Assembly: GCF_001418335.1 (NCBI RefSeq)
Contig: NZ_LIPP01000110.1
Span: 59,826 to 123,825 of the forward strand
Length of the DNA stretch: 64,000 nt
Direction: 5' to 3'
From: Streptomyces aurantiacus
GTDB taxonomy: Bacteria; Actinomycetota; Actinomycetes; Streptomycetales; Streptomycetaceae
Shown: piece after piece, positions 26,651-34,763 of the stretch
How the letters are laid out: the number at the start of each line of letters is the position of its first letter
Numbering within the stretch: the first letter of the stretch is position 1
Position numbers and translations under genes: made by a program
Notes under the pieces: model-generated
Database searches by the model: none
Told to the model about the DNA's origin: nothing
The model's input: only the letters and a program-made list of their open reading frames with translations

Positions 26651-27412
26651 TCGGTCGGCGCGACGAGCGGCCGGACCCGGTTTCCGGAACGCCCGCAGCG
26701 TGAACTCCGGTTCCCGGCGCGGGACATGCTGCTCCGGGAGCTGTTCCAGACGGGTCGCCAGCTTTTCGGTGAGGGGCGCGCCCGGCGGCAGCAGGGTGTA
26801 CCAGCCGCGCCGCAGGTCGGCCGCGGCCTGTACGGGGGACCGGCCCTGGCCGCAGCCGCGGAAGCTCGCCCGTCCCACCGGGAGCAGTGCGTGCCGGCCG
26901 GCGTACGAGGCCACGAGGTCGGAGCGGTCGCGCGCGGTGCGACGGGGGCGCGGCGCCAGCACGGCGTCGATGTCACTGCTCACGTCGTGCGAGGCGGCCT
27001 TGTCGACGGTCGTGACGAAGACGCCGCCGGGGCGCAGCACCCGGGCCGCCTCGGCAACGACCCGCTCCGCGTCGTCCAGCAGGTGCAGCAGCCAGACCGC
27101 CGAAACGGCGTCGAACGACTCGGCGGGAAAAGGGAGTTGACGGATGTCGGCGAGCACCACCCGGCCCGGTACGCGCGCGGCGGCCCGCCACAGCATGCCG
27201 TACGCCGCGTCGGCGCCCGTCACGTCGAGACCGGCCGCGGTGAGCCGACGGGTCACGATGCCGGTGCCGCAGGCGACGTCCAGGAGGGTGCCGGTGCCTT
27301 CGGGGAGCAGTCCGAGCACGGCGTCGGCGGCTGCCGCGGCGCGGGGTTCGCCGCCTCGTGACGCGTCGTACCGCTCGGCCTCCTTGTCGTAGTCGAACAC
27401 CAGCGTGCTCAC
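26648..27412 (-). CDS. Class I SAM-dependent methyltransferase (UbiE/Coq5-like)
   Basis: The 254-residue product has motif I LLDVACGTGIVTRRL, then VTGADAAYGML, LPFPAESFDAVSAVWLLHLL and VLRPGGVFVTTVD, the order of UbiE-like methyltransferases. The GTG at 27412 overlaps the stop of the pterin dehydratase gene (GTGA), so the two are translationally coupled. The acceptor is unknown. Its 3' end overlaps the candidate LacI-type operator of the PL11 gene by a few bases. Confidence 0.85.
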   Translation of the reverse strand: MSTLVFDYDKEAERYDASRGGEPRAAAAADAVLGLLPEGTGTLLDVACGTGIVTRRLTAAGLDVTGADAAYGMLWRAAARVPGRVVLADIRQLPFPAESFDAVSAVWLLHLLDDAERVVAEAARVLRPGGVFVTTVDKAASHDVSSDIDAVLAPRPRRTARDRSDLVASYAGRHALLPVGRASFRGCGQGRSPVQAAADLRRGWYTLLPPGAPLTEKLATRLEQLPEQHVPRREPEFTLRAFRKPGPAARRADR

Positions 27413-27714
27413 CTGGCGCCGTGCCCGGTGGCGAGTTCCTCGACCCGGCCGGCCAGCTCGAAGTCCTTCTCGGTGACGGCGCCGCCCACGCTGTGCGTGT
27501 TCACGGTGAGGGAGACGGTGTGATAGCTGAGTGTGAGGTCGGAGTGGTGGTCCAGCTCGTCCTGCGCCTGGGCGATGTGCACGACCAGGGCCGCCGCAGC
27601 GAAGTGGGAGTCCAGCCGGTAGGAGCGGGCGAGCCTGTCCCCGTCGAGGGACCAGCCGGGCAGTTCGGCGAGCCGGTCCTCGATCTCCTTCTGCGACAGC
27701 GGTGCGACGGGCAT
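27409..27714 (-). CDS. 4a-hydroxytetrahydrobiopterin dehydratase (pterin-4a-carbinolamine dehydratase)
   Basis: The 101-residue product has the family pattern LPGWSLDGDRLARSYRLDSHFAAAALV (split here across two helices), then AQDELDHHSDLTLSYHTVSLTVNTHSVGGAVTEKDFELA. The His-His pair of the active site is present, although the usual HHP has become HHS. The enzyme recycles oxidised pterin cofactor of aromatic amino acid hydroxylases. ATG 27714 is the first Met. It is coupled to the downstream methyltransferase; no hydroxylase is nearby. Confidence 0.85.
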   Translation of the reverse strand: MPVAPLSQKEIEDRLAELPGWSLDGDRLARSYRLDSHFAAAALVVHIAQAQDELDHHSDLTLSYHTVSLTVNTHSVGGAVTEKDFELAGRVEELATGHGAR

Positions 27715-27971
27715 GATCGCGCTCCTTCCATGACGTCCGGATCTCCTCAGCGTGCCACAATCCGGCGCGGCCGGCAGCTGCCTCAGCAGCCGCGACGGCC
27801 TGGTGTTCTGACGTCCGTACACTCACCGTGCCGGGTGCCACCGGGGCCGTCGATCACCGGCGCGGTGGCGGCGAGGCAGCAAGGGGGTGGCGGCGAAAAC
27901 CTTGATCATGTGAGGGTTTCGCGGGAGCATGGCACACTTCTCGCCATGTTCGGCGCTTGGGGAGGCGTGGT

Positions 27972-28835
27972 GTGAGTGAAAGACGTCCTGCCCCGACCGT
28001 GGGTCAGGTGGTATTGGGGAGACGGCTCCAGGAGCTGCGGGAGGCATCCGGCCTGAAGCGGGACGAGGCCGGGCGGATGCTGCGGGTGACAGGTGCGACC
28101 GTTCGGCGGATGGAGATGGCCGAGGTCGCGCTGAAGATCCCGTATGTCCAGGTGCTCCTGTCGGCGTACGGCGTGCCCGAGGAAGAGATCGCAGGGTTCG
28201 TCCGGCTGGTCGAGGAGGCGAACGAGCCCGGCTGGTGGCAGCGCTTCCACGACGTCCTGCCCGACTGGTTCAGCCTCTACGTGAGTCTGGAGGGGGCGGC
28301 CTCGATCATCCGGTCGTACGAGCCGCACTTCGTGCCGGGGCTGCTGCAGACCGAGAGCTACGCCCGTGCCGTCCTGGCGGCGGGCACGGTGGGGCAGGCG
28401 GGCGCCGAGGAGATCGCACGCCATGCGTCCCTGCGGATGGCCCGGCAGAAGCTGCTCACCGGGGACCGTCCGCCCCACCTATGGGTGATCATGGAGGAAA
28501 CGGTCCTGCAGCGGCCGGTCAGCATCCACTCCGAGGTGATGGCGGACCAGCTGGACCATCTCCTGGCGGTCGCCGAGTACGACCACATCACGTTGCAGAT
28601 CGCCGAGTTCTCGGCCGGCCCGCACCCGGGGACGTACGCGCCCTTCGTGCTGTTCCGGTTCGCGGAGCCGGAGCTGCCGGACATGGTCTACACCGAGTAT
28701 CTGACCGGGGCGCTCTACCTGGACTCCCGCGCGGAGGTGGCCGCGCACCTGGAAGTACTGGACCACATGGCGACCGGCGCGGCTTCCGCGCAGCGGACCA
28801 GGGAGATGATTCTGGCGCGCCGGGCGGACTTCTGA
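27972..28835 (+). CDS. XRE-family regulator with DUF5753 domain
   Basis: The 287-residue protein has an N-terminal XRE helix-turn-helix (about residues 15-70) and the DUF5753 domain (from about residue 100: IRSYEPHFVPGLLQTESYARAVL, LWVIMEETVLQRPV, LQIAEFSAGPHPGTYAPFVLFRF, YTEYLTGALYLD). This is a very common Streptomyces class, often followed by a small DUF397 partner; no such partner follows here. GTG 27972 follows GGGAGG with six-base spacing. Confidence 0.88.
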   Translation: MSERRPAPTVGQVVLGRRLQELREASGLKRDEAGRMLRVTGATVRRMEMAEVALKIPYVQVLLSAYGVPEEEIAGFVRLVEEANEPGWWQRFHDVLPDWFSLYVSLEGAASIIRSYEPHFVPGLLQTESYARAVLAAGTVGQAGAEEIARHASLRMARQKLLTGDRPPHLWVIMEETVLQRPVSIHSEVMADQLDHLLAVAEYDHITLQIAEFSAGPHPGTYAPFVLFRFAEPELPDMVYTEYLTGALYLDSRAEVAAHLEVLDHMATGAASAQRTREMILARRADF

Positions 28836-28910
28836 CGGGCGCTCCGCGGTGCGCTCCGCGGTTAGCGGGGAGGGCTTTGGGGGGCTTGCTGTCGTGTGTT
28901 GGCTTGCGGT

Positions 28911-29017
28911 TGTCGTGGGCTGGGCGCGCAGTTCCCCGCGCCCCTTGGGGGGCCGGCGCCCGTTGTCGGCTGACCGATTGTCGTGGGCTGGGTGCGCCGT
29001 TCCCCGCGCCCCTGGGG
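28911..29017. repeat. Two tandem copies of the dispersed GC-rich repeat between convergent genes
   Basis: TGTCGTGGGCTGGGCGCGCA begins a copy at about 28911-28950 and a near-identical one begins at 28979 and runs to 29017 (TCGTGGGCTGGGTGCGCCGT then TCCCCGCGCCCCTGGGG). They occupy most of the 200-base gap between the XRE/DUF5753 gene and the dnaK end. Nothing else is visible in that gap. Confidence 0.8.
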
Positions 29018-29035
29018 TGCTGATCGGCGGGACCC

Positions 29036-30949
29036 TCAGGTCGTGTCGCCCTTCGTGGCGCCGGGTTTGGTGTCGGGCTCCTCGTCCACGATCTCCGCGT
29101 CCACCACGCCCTCCTCGTCCCCGGGCCGGGGCTGCTCGGTGCCGTTGCCGTCCTGGTTCTGGTCGTGGTCCTGGTCCTGCGGGGGTGACTGCTGGGCCTG
29201 GGCGTACATGGCCTGGCCCAGTTTCTGGCTGACGGTGGCGAGTTTTTCGACGCCGGTGCGCAGGGTGTTCGTGTCGGTGCCGGCCCGGTCGTCCAGGAGT
29301 TCCCGCAGCTCGGTGATCGCGGTCTCGACCTCCGCCTTGATGTCGGCCGGGACGCGTTCGTCGTTCTCCCGGACGAACTTCTCCGTCTGGTAGACGAGTT
29401 GCTCGGCCTGGTTGCGGGTCTCGGCGGCCTCTCGGCGCCCCCGGTCCTCGTCGGCGTACTGCTCGGCCTCGCGCATCATGCGGTCGATGTCGTCCTTGGG
29501 GAGCTTGGAGCCGCCCGTGACGGTCATCTTCTGCTCGCGGCCCGTGGCGAGGTCCTTCGCCGAGACGTGCATGATCCCGTTGGCGTCGATGTCGAAGGCG
29601 ACCTCGATCTGCGGCAGCCCGCGCGGCGAGGGCGGCAGCCCGGTGAGGTCGAAGACGCCCAGCTTCTTGTTGTAGGCGGCGATCTCCCGCTCGCCCTGGA
29701 AGACCTGGATGCCGACGGACGGCTGGTTGTCCGTGGCGGTGGTGAATATCTCCGAACGCCGCGTGGGAATGGTCGTGTTGCGCTCGATGAGCTTGGTCAT
29801 GATGCCGCCCTTGGTCTCGATGCCCAGGGACAGCGGGGTGACGTCGAGCAGCAGGACGTCCTTCACGTCGCCGCGGATGACGCCCGCCTGGAGCGCCGCG
29901 CCGAGGGCCACGACCTCGTCCGGGTTGACGCCCTTGTGCGGGTCCTTGCCGGTGAGTTCCTTGACCACCTCGGTCACCGCGGGCATCCGGGTGGAGCCGC
30001 CGACGAGGATGACGTGGTCGACCGCCGAGAGCTGCACACCGGCGTCCTTGACCGCCTGGTGGAAGGGTGCCTTGCAGCGTTCGAGCAGGTCGGCGGTGAG
30101 CTCCTGGAACTGAGTACGCGTCAGCTTCTCGTCGAGGTGCAGCGGGCCGTCCCCCGTGGCGGTGATGTAGGGCAGGTTGACGGTCGTCTCGGTGGACGAG
30201 GACAGCTCGATCTTGGCCTTCTCCGCGCCCTCGCGCAGCCGTTGGAGCGCCATCTTGTCCTGGCCGAGGTCGATGCCGTACGCACCCTTGAAGCGCTTGA
30301 CGAGGTGCTCGACGATCCGCTGGTCCCAGTCGTCGCCGCCCAGCCGGGTGTCACCGTTGGTGGCCTTGACCTCGATGACGCCGTCGCCGATCTCCAGCAG
30401 GGAGACGTCGAACGTGCCGCCGCCCAGGTCGAAGACGAGGACGGTCTGCTCCTCGCCGCGGTCGAGTCCGTACGCGAGGGCCGCGGCCGTCGGCTCGTTG
30501 ATGATCCGCAGGACCTTGAGGCCCGCGATCTCGCCGGCCTCTTTGGTGGCTTGCCGCTGACTGTCGTCGAAATGGGCGGGCACCGTGATCACGGCGTCCG
30601 TGACGTCCTCGCCGAGATACGCCTCGGCGTCCCGCTTCAGCTTCTGCAGCACGCGCGCGGAGAGTTCCTGCGCGCGGTAGCGGGTGCCGTCGACCGTGCC
30701 GCTGTCGGGGAACCGCCAGTCCGGGTCCCCCATATGGCGTTTGACGGAGCGTGCCGTGCGCTCGACGTTCGTCACGGCCTGCCGTTTGGCGACCTCGCCG
30801 ACGAGCACCTCGCCGTTCTTGGCGAAGGCCACCACCGAGGGGGTGGTGCGTGCGCCCTCGGCGTTGGTCACGACCGTGGGCTCGCCCCCTTCCAGTACGG
30901 CCACCACCGAGTTCGTGGTACCGAGATCGATCCCGACCGCACGTGCCAT
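29036..30949 (-). CDS. dnaK: Hsp70 chaperone DnaK, solitary copy
   Basis: The 637-residue protein has the N-terminal ATPase ([50 protein letters not shown]), the linker [15 protein letters not shown] and the substrate-binding domain ([38 protein letters not shown]). It ends in a lid and an acidic, Gln/Asp-rich tail. It lacks adjacent grpE, dnaJ or hspR, so it is probably a second DnaK besides the one in the usual dnaK-grpE-dnaJ-hspR operon. ATG 30949 starts directly at the conserved [10 protein letters not shown]. An HspR-like site overlaps its promoter. Confidence 0.93.
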   Translation of the reverse strand: MARAVGIDLGTTNSVVAVLEGGEPTVVTNAEGARTTPSVVAFAKNGEVLVGEVAKRQAVTNVERTARSVKRHMGDPDWRFPDSGTVDGTRYRAQELSARVLQKLKRDAEAYLGEDVTDAVITVPAHFDDSQRQATKEAGEIAGLKVLRIINEPTAAALAYGLDRGEEQTVLVFDLGGGTFDVSLLEIGDGVIEVKATNGDTRLGGDDWDQRIVEHLVKRFKGAYGIDLGQDKMALQRLREGAEKAKIELSSSTETTVNLPYITATGDGPLHLDEKLTRTQFQELTADLLERCKAPFHQAVKDAGVQLSAVDHVILVGGSTRMPAVTEVVKELTGKDPHKGVNPDEVVALGAALQAGVIRGDVKDVLLLDVTPLSLGIETKGGIMTKLIERNTTIPTRRSEIFTTATDNQPSVGIQVFQGEREIAAYNKKLGVFDLTGLPPSPRGLPQIEVAFDIDANGIMHVSAKDLATGREQKMTVTGGSKLPKDDIDRMMREAEQYADEDRGRREAAETRNQAEQLVYQTEKFVRENDERVPADIKAEVETAITELRELLDDRAGTDTNTLRTGVEKLATVSQKLGQAMYAQAQQSPPQDQDHDQNQDGNGTEQPRPGDEEGVVDAEIVDEEPDTKPGATKGDTT

Positions 30950-31006
30950 GTCCGTCCCCTTCCGTCCGGTCCTGCTCGGTCCTTCCCACGGTCCTTCCCG
31001 TGTTCC

Positions 31007-31036
31007 ATCAGAAAACTTGAGTGTCTCCCTGTCAAT
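31007..31036 (-). promoter_or_regulatory. Vegetative promoter overlapped by an HspR-like (HAIR) site
   Basis: On the minus strand TTGACA (complement of 31030-31035) is followed 17 bases later by TCTGAT (complement of 31007-31012), 58 bases before the dnaK start. CTTGAGT at 31016-31022, seven bases, then TGTCAAT at 31030-31036 reproduces the HAIR layout CTTGAGT-N7-ACTCAAG. The left half is perfect and the right half 4/7. This suggests HspR repression. Confidence 0.55.
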
Positions 31037-31078
31037 GGGACAAGCGCATCCAACTGACTTGTACCGGCCTGGACATGA

Positions 31079-31113
31079 CGATGCCGCGCCCTCCTGCGGG
31101 GGACGCGGCATCG
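31079..31113 (-). terminator. Hairpin downstream of the OsmC gene
   Basis: CGATGCCGCG (31079-31088) pairs perfectly with CGCGGCATCG (31104-31113) across a 15-base loop. It lies about 30 bases beyond the OsmC stop and before the dnaK promoter, insulating the two minus-strand genes. Confidence 0.65.
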
Positions 31114-31144
31114 GCACGGTGACGGGTGTCGCAACAGACGGGTG

Positions 31145-31570
31145 TCAGGCGAGCTTCGCCGTCAGCGTGATCGTCGTGCCCGTCAGCGCCTGGCTGACCG
31201 GGCAGTTCTTCTTGGCGTCCTCGGCAGCCGCGGCGAAGGCTTCGTCGTCGAGGCCCGGCACCGTGCCCTCCACCGTGAGGTGGATGCCGGTGATGCCCTC
31301 ACCCGGCTGGAACGTGACGTCCGCGGAGGTGGTGAGCTTGGTGGGCGGGGTGCCCGCACCGGCGAGGCCGTGCGAGAGCGCCATGGAGAAGCAGCTGGAG
31401 TGGGCGGCGGCGATCAGCTCCTCGGGGCTGGTCTTGCCGTTCGCCTTCTCGGCACGCGACGGCCACGACACCGGCTGCTCGCCGATGCCGGAGGAGTCGA
31501 AGGTGACGACTCCGTTGCCTTCGAGCAGGTTGCCTTCCCAGACGGTGTGTGCGGAGCGCGTTGTTGCCAC
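31145..31570 (-). CDS. OsmC/Ohr-family peroxidase-like protein
   Basis: The 141-residue product has the two redox cysteines of the OsmC family in HSSCFSMALSHGLA and KNCPVSQAL, and the arrangement of an OsmC-type (OsmC/YhfA) thiol peroxidase that reduces organic hydroperoxides. GTG 31570 is preferred since the conserved TRSAHTVWEGNLLEGNG follows directly and AAGGGA precedes it. It is the single gene of its unit, upstream of dnaK on the same strand but separated by a hairpin and a promoter. Confidence 0.88.
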   Translation of the reverse strand: MATTRSAHTVWEGNLLEGNGVVTFDSSGIGEQPVSWPSRAEKANGKTSPEELIAAAHSSCFSMALSHGLAGAGTPPTKLTTSADVTFQPGEGITGIHLTVEGTVPGLDDEAFAAAAEDAKKNCPVSQALTGTTITLTAKLA

Positions 31571-31634
31571 GATGATTCCCTTTCGACAAGGTCCCGGTTC
31601 CGGGGTCCGTGGCACCATCCGATCACACTCGCGC

Positions 31635-33449
31635 TCAGCGCACGCGAAAGACCGGTCCCCGTGCGGTGAACGGCAGTGACGAGCCCTGCGGAATCAGGTA
31701 GGCGTGCTCGCGGCGGACCCGCAGGACGTCGCAGTAGCCGTCCGTGATGATCAGGACCGGGGCGCCCGTCGGGAAGTCCTTCGCCCGGTGCAGGACGTCG
31801 ACGCCGGGCTGCAGAACCGTGCCGCCGCGGCCGTGGACGCGGACCCGGCCGGCGATCTCGGTGACGGGAAGGAAACCCGCGTCGTGCGGGGCCGCGTCGC
31901 AGAAGACGACGCGCGCGGCGGGTACGTCCCGGGCCTCGGCGTACGAGGCGATGGCGCCCAGCGCCTTGCCGAGCAGGGTGCGGTCCATGGAGCCGGAGGT
32001 GTCCAGGACCACGCCGAACGTGCAGCGGGCGATCTCCTCGGGCGGGAAGTAGCGTCCCGCGCGCGGGATGTCGGGGGTGGCGGCCTGCCGGCGCGACGGG
32101 CGCGCGTAGGTCCGCAGCGGCTCGGGGCGCGGCACGAACTCGTCGAACCAGCGGGCCAGTCGCGCGTCCCAGGGCAGCGGCGGATGACTGAGCGCGCGGA
32201 TCTCCTCGACGAGGCCGCCGGGCAGGTAGCCGCGCTCCTGCCGCTCGTGCATGTCCAGGCCCTGGGCGAGGCCGCGGCGGTAGAACTCGTCGAGGTCGAC
32301 ACAGTCGCGGGGCGGGCCGAGGGGGCCGCCGAGGATGTCGCCCACTCCCTTGCCGCGCAGGGTGGCGAGCCGTCGGTGGCGGCGCAGGTCGGTGGCGATC
32401 CGGTCGTAGACCTCCTCGGCGGAGAGGTACCTCAACTCCTCGTCGTACAGCAGCCCTTCGGGCATCAGGCCGACCTGCATCTCGACCAGCCAGGCGTTGA
32501 CGACGTAGTCGCAGGCGACGTTGAAGAGGTACGGGTCACGGGCGCCGCAGCGGTCGCCGTGACGCAGCGCGGCGTGCAGCATCTCGTGGGCGAGGACGAA
32601 CCGCCACTCCTCGTCCTCGTACTGACGCAGCGGGTTGATGTAGATCTCGGCGGCCCCCGGGTCGACCGCGGCGACGGAGATGCCGTGCGCGCGGGCGAGT
32701 TCGGCGTCCGCGACGATCGTGATGCCGGCCGCGATGCCGCCGAGCAGGGGATACGAGGACACGAACCAGCTCAGCGCCCGCTCCCACGGCTGCCGCGGGG
32801 TGATGCCGCCGCGCATCGAGTCGCGCCGGCCGCCCGCCATGTCCATCGCGGCGGACACGGTGCGCGTCAGCGCGTGGGCGAAGGCGAGCTGCCAGTCCGG
32901 CGCGGTGCCTCCCCGCCAGGTGTCCCAGGTCACCAGCAACTGGTCCGGCTCACCACCCGCCGTGCCGCAGCGCTCGTACACGGCGGGCACCCCGGCGCCG
33001 TCGCGGCGCCAGCGCGCGGCGAGCTGCTCCTCGTCGCCGTCGGGGTACGCCATCGGCAGGTCCGCGGGCGTCAGGCCGATGGGGAAGCCGAGCAGGAAGC
33101 GGTTGACGACGACGCAGCGGGCGGCAAGGTCGAAGCTGTCGGGCTGTTCCCTGGCCTTGTGGTGCGCCGGGACATGCCCGAAGCCGAGGTGGAGGGCGGC
33201 GTGCGCGACCGCCCAGGCCCAGGCGTCCGGGTCGGCCCGGCGCTCCGGGTGCACATGCAGTACGCCGTCGGAGTCGACGCGGACGAGCCCGTCACGGGGC
33301 GACTGTGCGCAGTCCTCCTGGCGGCAGACGCTGAACCCGATGGCGGCCAGCGCGCGGTTGGCGCGCACCAGCCGCATTCCCTCGGCGAACGCCTCGGCGG
33401 CCAGGTCCTTCTTCTTCTTGGACTGCTGCTGCTTGCTCGCACGGCTCAC
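31635..33449 (-). CDS. Putative metallopeptidase with C-terminal VWA domain (DUF2201-like), partner of MoxR
   Basis: The 604-residue protein has a zincin-like motif LAHEMLHAALRH (His288, Glu289, His292) in the centre and a VWA domain from about residue 478 with the metal-site motif DTSGS (Asp483, Ser485, Ser487). An N-terminal block (about residues 76-127) looks like a decayed copy of the metallopeptidase block (about 282-333): HAALHLGFGH matches HEMLHAALRH, and the following helix with C/V-V-N and GL is shared, but the catalytic Glu is Ala. GTG 33449 overlaps the stop of the MoxR gene. This fits a MoxR chaperone-VWA adaptor pair that remodels or cleaves a target; the target is unknown. Confidence 0.82.
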   Translation of the reverse strand: MSRASKQQQSKKKKDLAAEAFAEGMRLVRANRALAAIGFSVCRQEDCAQSPRDGLVRVDSDGVLHVHPERRADPDAWAWAVAHAALHLGFGHVPAHHKAREQPDSFDLAARCVVVNRFLLGFPIGLTPADLPMAYPDGDEEQLAARWRRDGAGVPAVYERCGTAGGEPDQLLVTWDTWRGGTAPDWQLAFAHALTRTVSAAMDMAGGRRDSMRGGITPRQPWERALSWFVSSYPLLGGIAAGITIVADAELARAHGISVAAVDPGAAEIYINPLRQYEDEEWRFVLAHEMLHAALRHGDRCGARDPYLFNVACDYVVNAWLVEMQVGLMPEGLLYDEELRYLSAEEVYDRIATDLRRHRRLATLRGKGVGDILGGPLGPPRDCVDLDEFYRRGLAQGLDMHERQERGYLPGGLVEEIRALSHPPLPWDARLARWFDEFVPRPEPLRTYARPSRRQAATPDIPRAGRYFPPEEIARCTFGVVLDTSGSMDRTLLGKALGAIASYAEARDVPAARVVFCDAAPHDAGFLPVTEIAGRVRVHGRGGTVLQPGVDVLHRAKDFPTGAPVLIITDGYCDVLRVRREHAYLIPQGSSLPFTARGPVFRVR

Positions 33450-34507
33450 CTGCGGGCCTCCACCAGGCGCGGCATGTCGCGGGCCGCCTCCACGAGGAAC
33501 CAGGCGGGCAGGACGGGGTTGCCGTCCTCGTCGGAGGCGATGACGCTCTGCGCGACCTCCACGGAGATCTCGGCGAGCTGCACGAGCAGCGACTTCGCGC
33601 GGTACGCGGTCTGCCGGCCATTCGCCGAGGCGTGCTCCTTGCTGGCCGGCAGCTCCTTGACGAGGCGGCCCCGGAAGGACTCGGCGAGGTAGTACAGCAG
33701 GTCGCGGTCCTCGACGCGGTGCGGCCAGCGGGCCTCGCCCTTGATGATCGACTCGATGCCGAACCGGCTGCGGACGATCTTCACATAGCCGCAGAAGGCG
33801 ACCGCGTGCGCGGGTGTCAGCGTGCCGTGCGCGATCACCTTGAGCGTCGGCTCGTCGAGCGTCGGACCGAAGGAGCGCAGGGCGTCGGAGAGCATGTGCC
33901 AGGAGCGCGGGGTGGAGAACGGCTCCTCGGTCTTCGGCGGCTTGGACCACAGGTGGTCGGGCCGGTCGGTGAGGTGGTCGAGCACCCACGGGTGGATGTC
34001 GTTGGCCGCCGCCCACACCAGCCAGTCCTTCGCCGAGGCCTCCAGATGTACGTGGGTGAGCCGGTTGACCAGCGCCGACGCGATCGGGCGGGCCAGCGCG
34101 TTGTCCGTCGAGCGGTTGCCCGCGCCGATCACGATCGAGCCCTCCGGGAGCTCGTAGTTGCCGATGCGGCGGTCGAGGATCAGCGAGTAGAAGGCCTTCT
34201 GGACGTCCGGCGTCGCGGCGTTGAGCTCGTCGAGGAACAGGCAGTACGGCTCGTCGCGGGCGATCGCCTCCGGCGGGCAGAAGACCGAGCGGCCGTCGCG
34301 GATCTGGGGTACGCCGATCAGGTCCTCCGGCGCCAGCTGCGTACCCAGCAGGCTCACGCACTCCAGTCCGAGCGACTCGGCGAACTCCCTGACCAGGGAG
34401 GACTTTCCGATGCCCGGGGCACCCCAGAGAAAAACCGGCCGCACGGTCGCGAGACCGAGCAGCAGCTCCGGTATACGGGTGGGAGTGACGGTGACGGCTG
34501 CCTGCAC
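33446..34507 (-). CDS. MoxR-family AAA+ ATPase
   Basis: The 353-residue product has Walker A GAPGIGKSS (residues 29-37), Walker B YCLFLDELN (Asp93, Glu94) and the sensor region IVIGAGNR. It is of the MoxR/RavA type, which works with VWA proteins to mature or remodel complexes, often metal- or cofactor-containing. GTG 34507 has AGGAG eight bases upstream. The end overlaps the start of the VWA/metallopeptidase gene (GTGA), so the two are made together. Confidence 0.88.
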   Translation of the reverse strand: MQAAVTVTPTRIPELLLGLATVRPVFLWGAPGIGKSSLVREFAESLGLECVSLLGTQLAPEDLIGVPQIRDGRSVFCPPEAIARDEPYCLFLDELNAATPDVQKAFYSLILDRRIGNYELPEGSIVIGAGNRSTDNALARPIASALVNRLTHVHLEASAKDWLVWAAANDIHPWVLDHLTDRPDHLWSKPPKTEEPFSTPRSWHMLSDALRSFGPTLDEPTLKVIAHGTLTPAHAVAFCGYVKIVRSRFGIESIIKGEARWPHRVEDRDLLYYLAESFRGRLVKELPASKEHASANGRQTAYRAKSLLVQLAEISVEVAQSVIASDEDGNPVLPAWFLVEAARDMPRLVEARR

Positions 34508-34590
34508 GCAATGGCTCCTGCGGGTTGTTCGAATGTCCGGCACGGACAGTGTGTGCGGTTCGGGTCCCGCCCCGCAGCTCATTTTCCGCG

Positions 34591-34735
34591 GGTGCGTGGG
34601 GGCTGGTCGCGCAGTTCCCCGCGCCCCTTAAAAGCAGGGGCTACCGCCCCCGAAGACGAAAGACAGGGGCGCAGCCCCGTCTTTCAGGGGCGCGGGGAAC
34701 TGCGCGACCAGCCACATACGGCCCGCAGCCGATCA
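34591..34735. repeat. Inverted pair of the dispersed repeat forming a long hairpin
   Basis: A 28-base arm at 34601-34628 (GGCTGGTCGCGCAGTTCCCC...) is repeated exactly in inverted form at 34686-34713. Between them a second stem, GAAAGAC/GTCTTTC flanking GGGGC/GCCCC, lies at 34658-34685. It follows the alkaline-phosphatase-superfamily gene and precedes the MoxR gene (both minus), so it probably terminates the former. The gap 34508-34763 contains nothing else. Confidence 0.8.
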
Positions 34736-34763
34736 CCCGGCAGGCGGCAGGCGGCGGGGCTGT

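Noticed and set aside
27358..27975. Plus-strand frame ahead of the XRE/DUF5753 gene
   Set aside because: It is antisense to the coupled pterin dehydratase and methyltransferase genes, which are clearly real.
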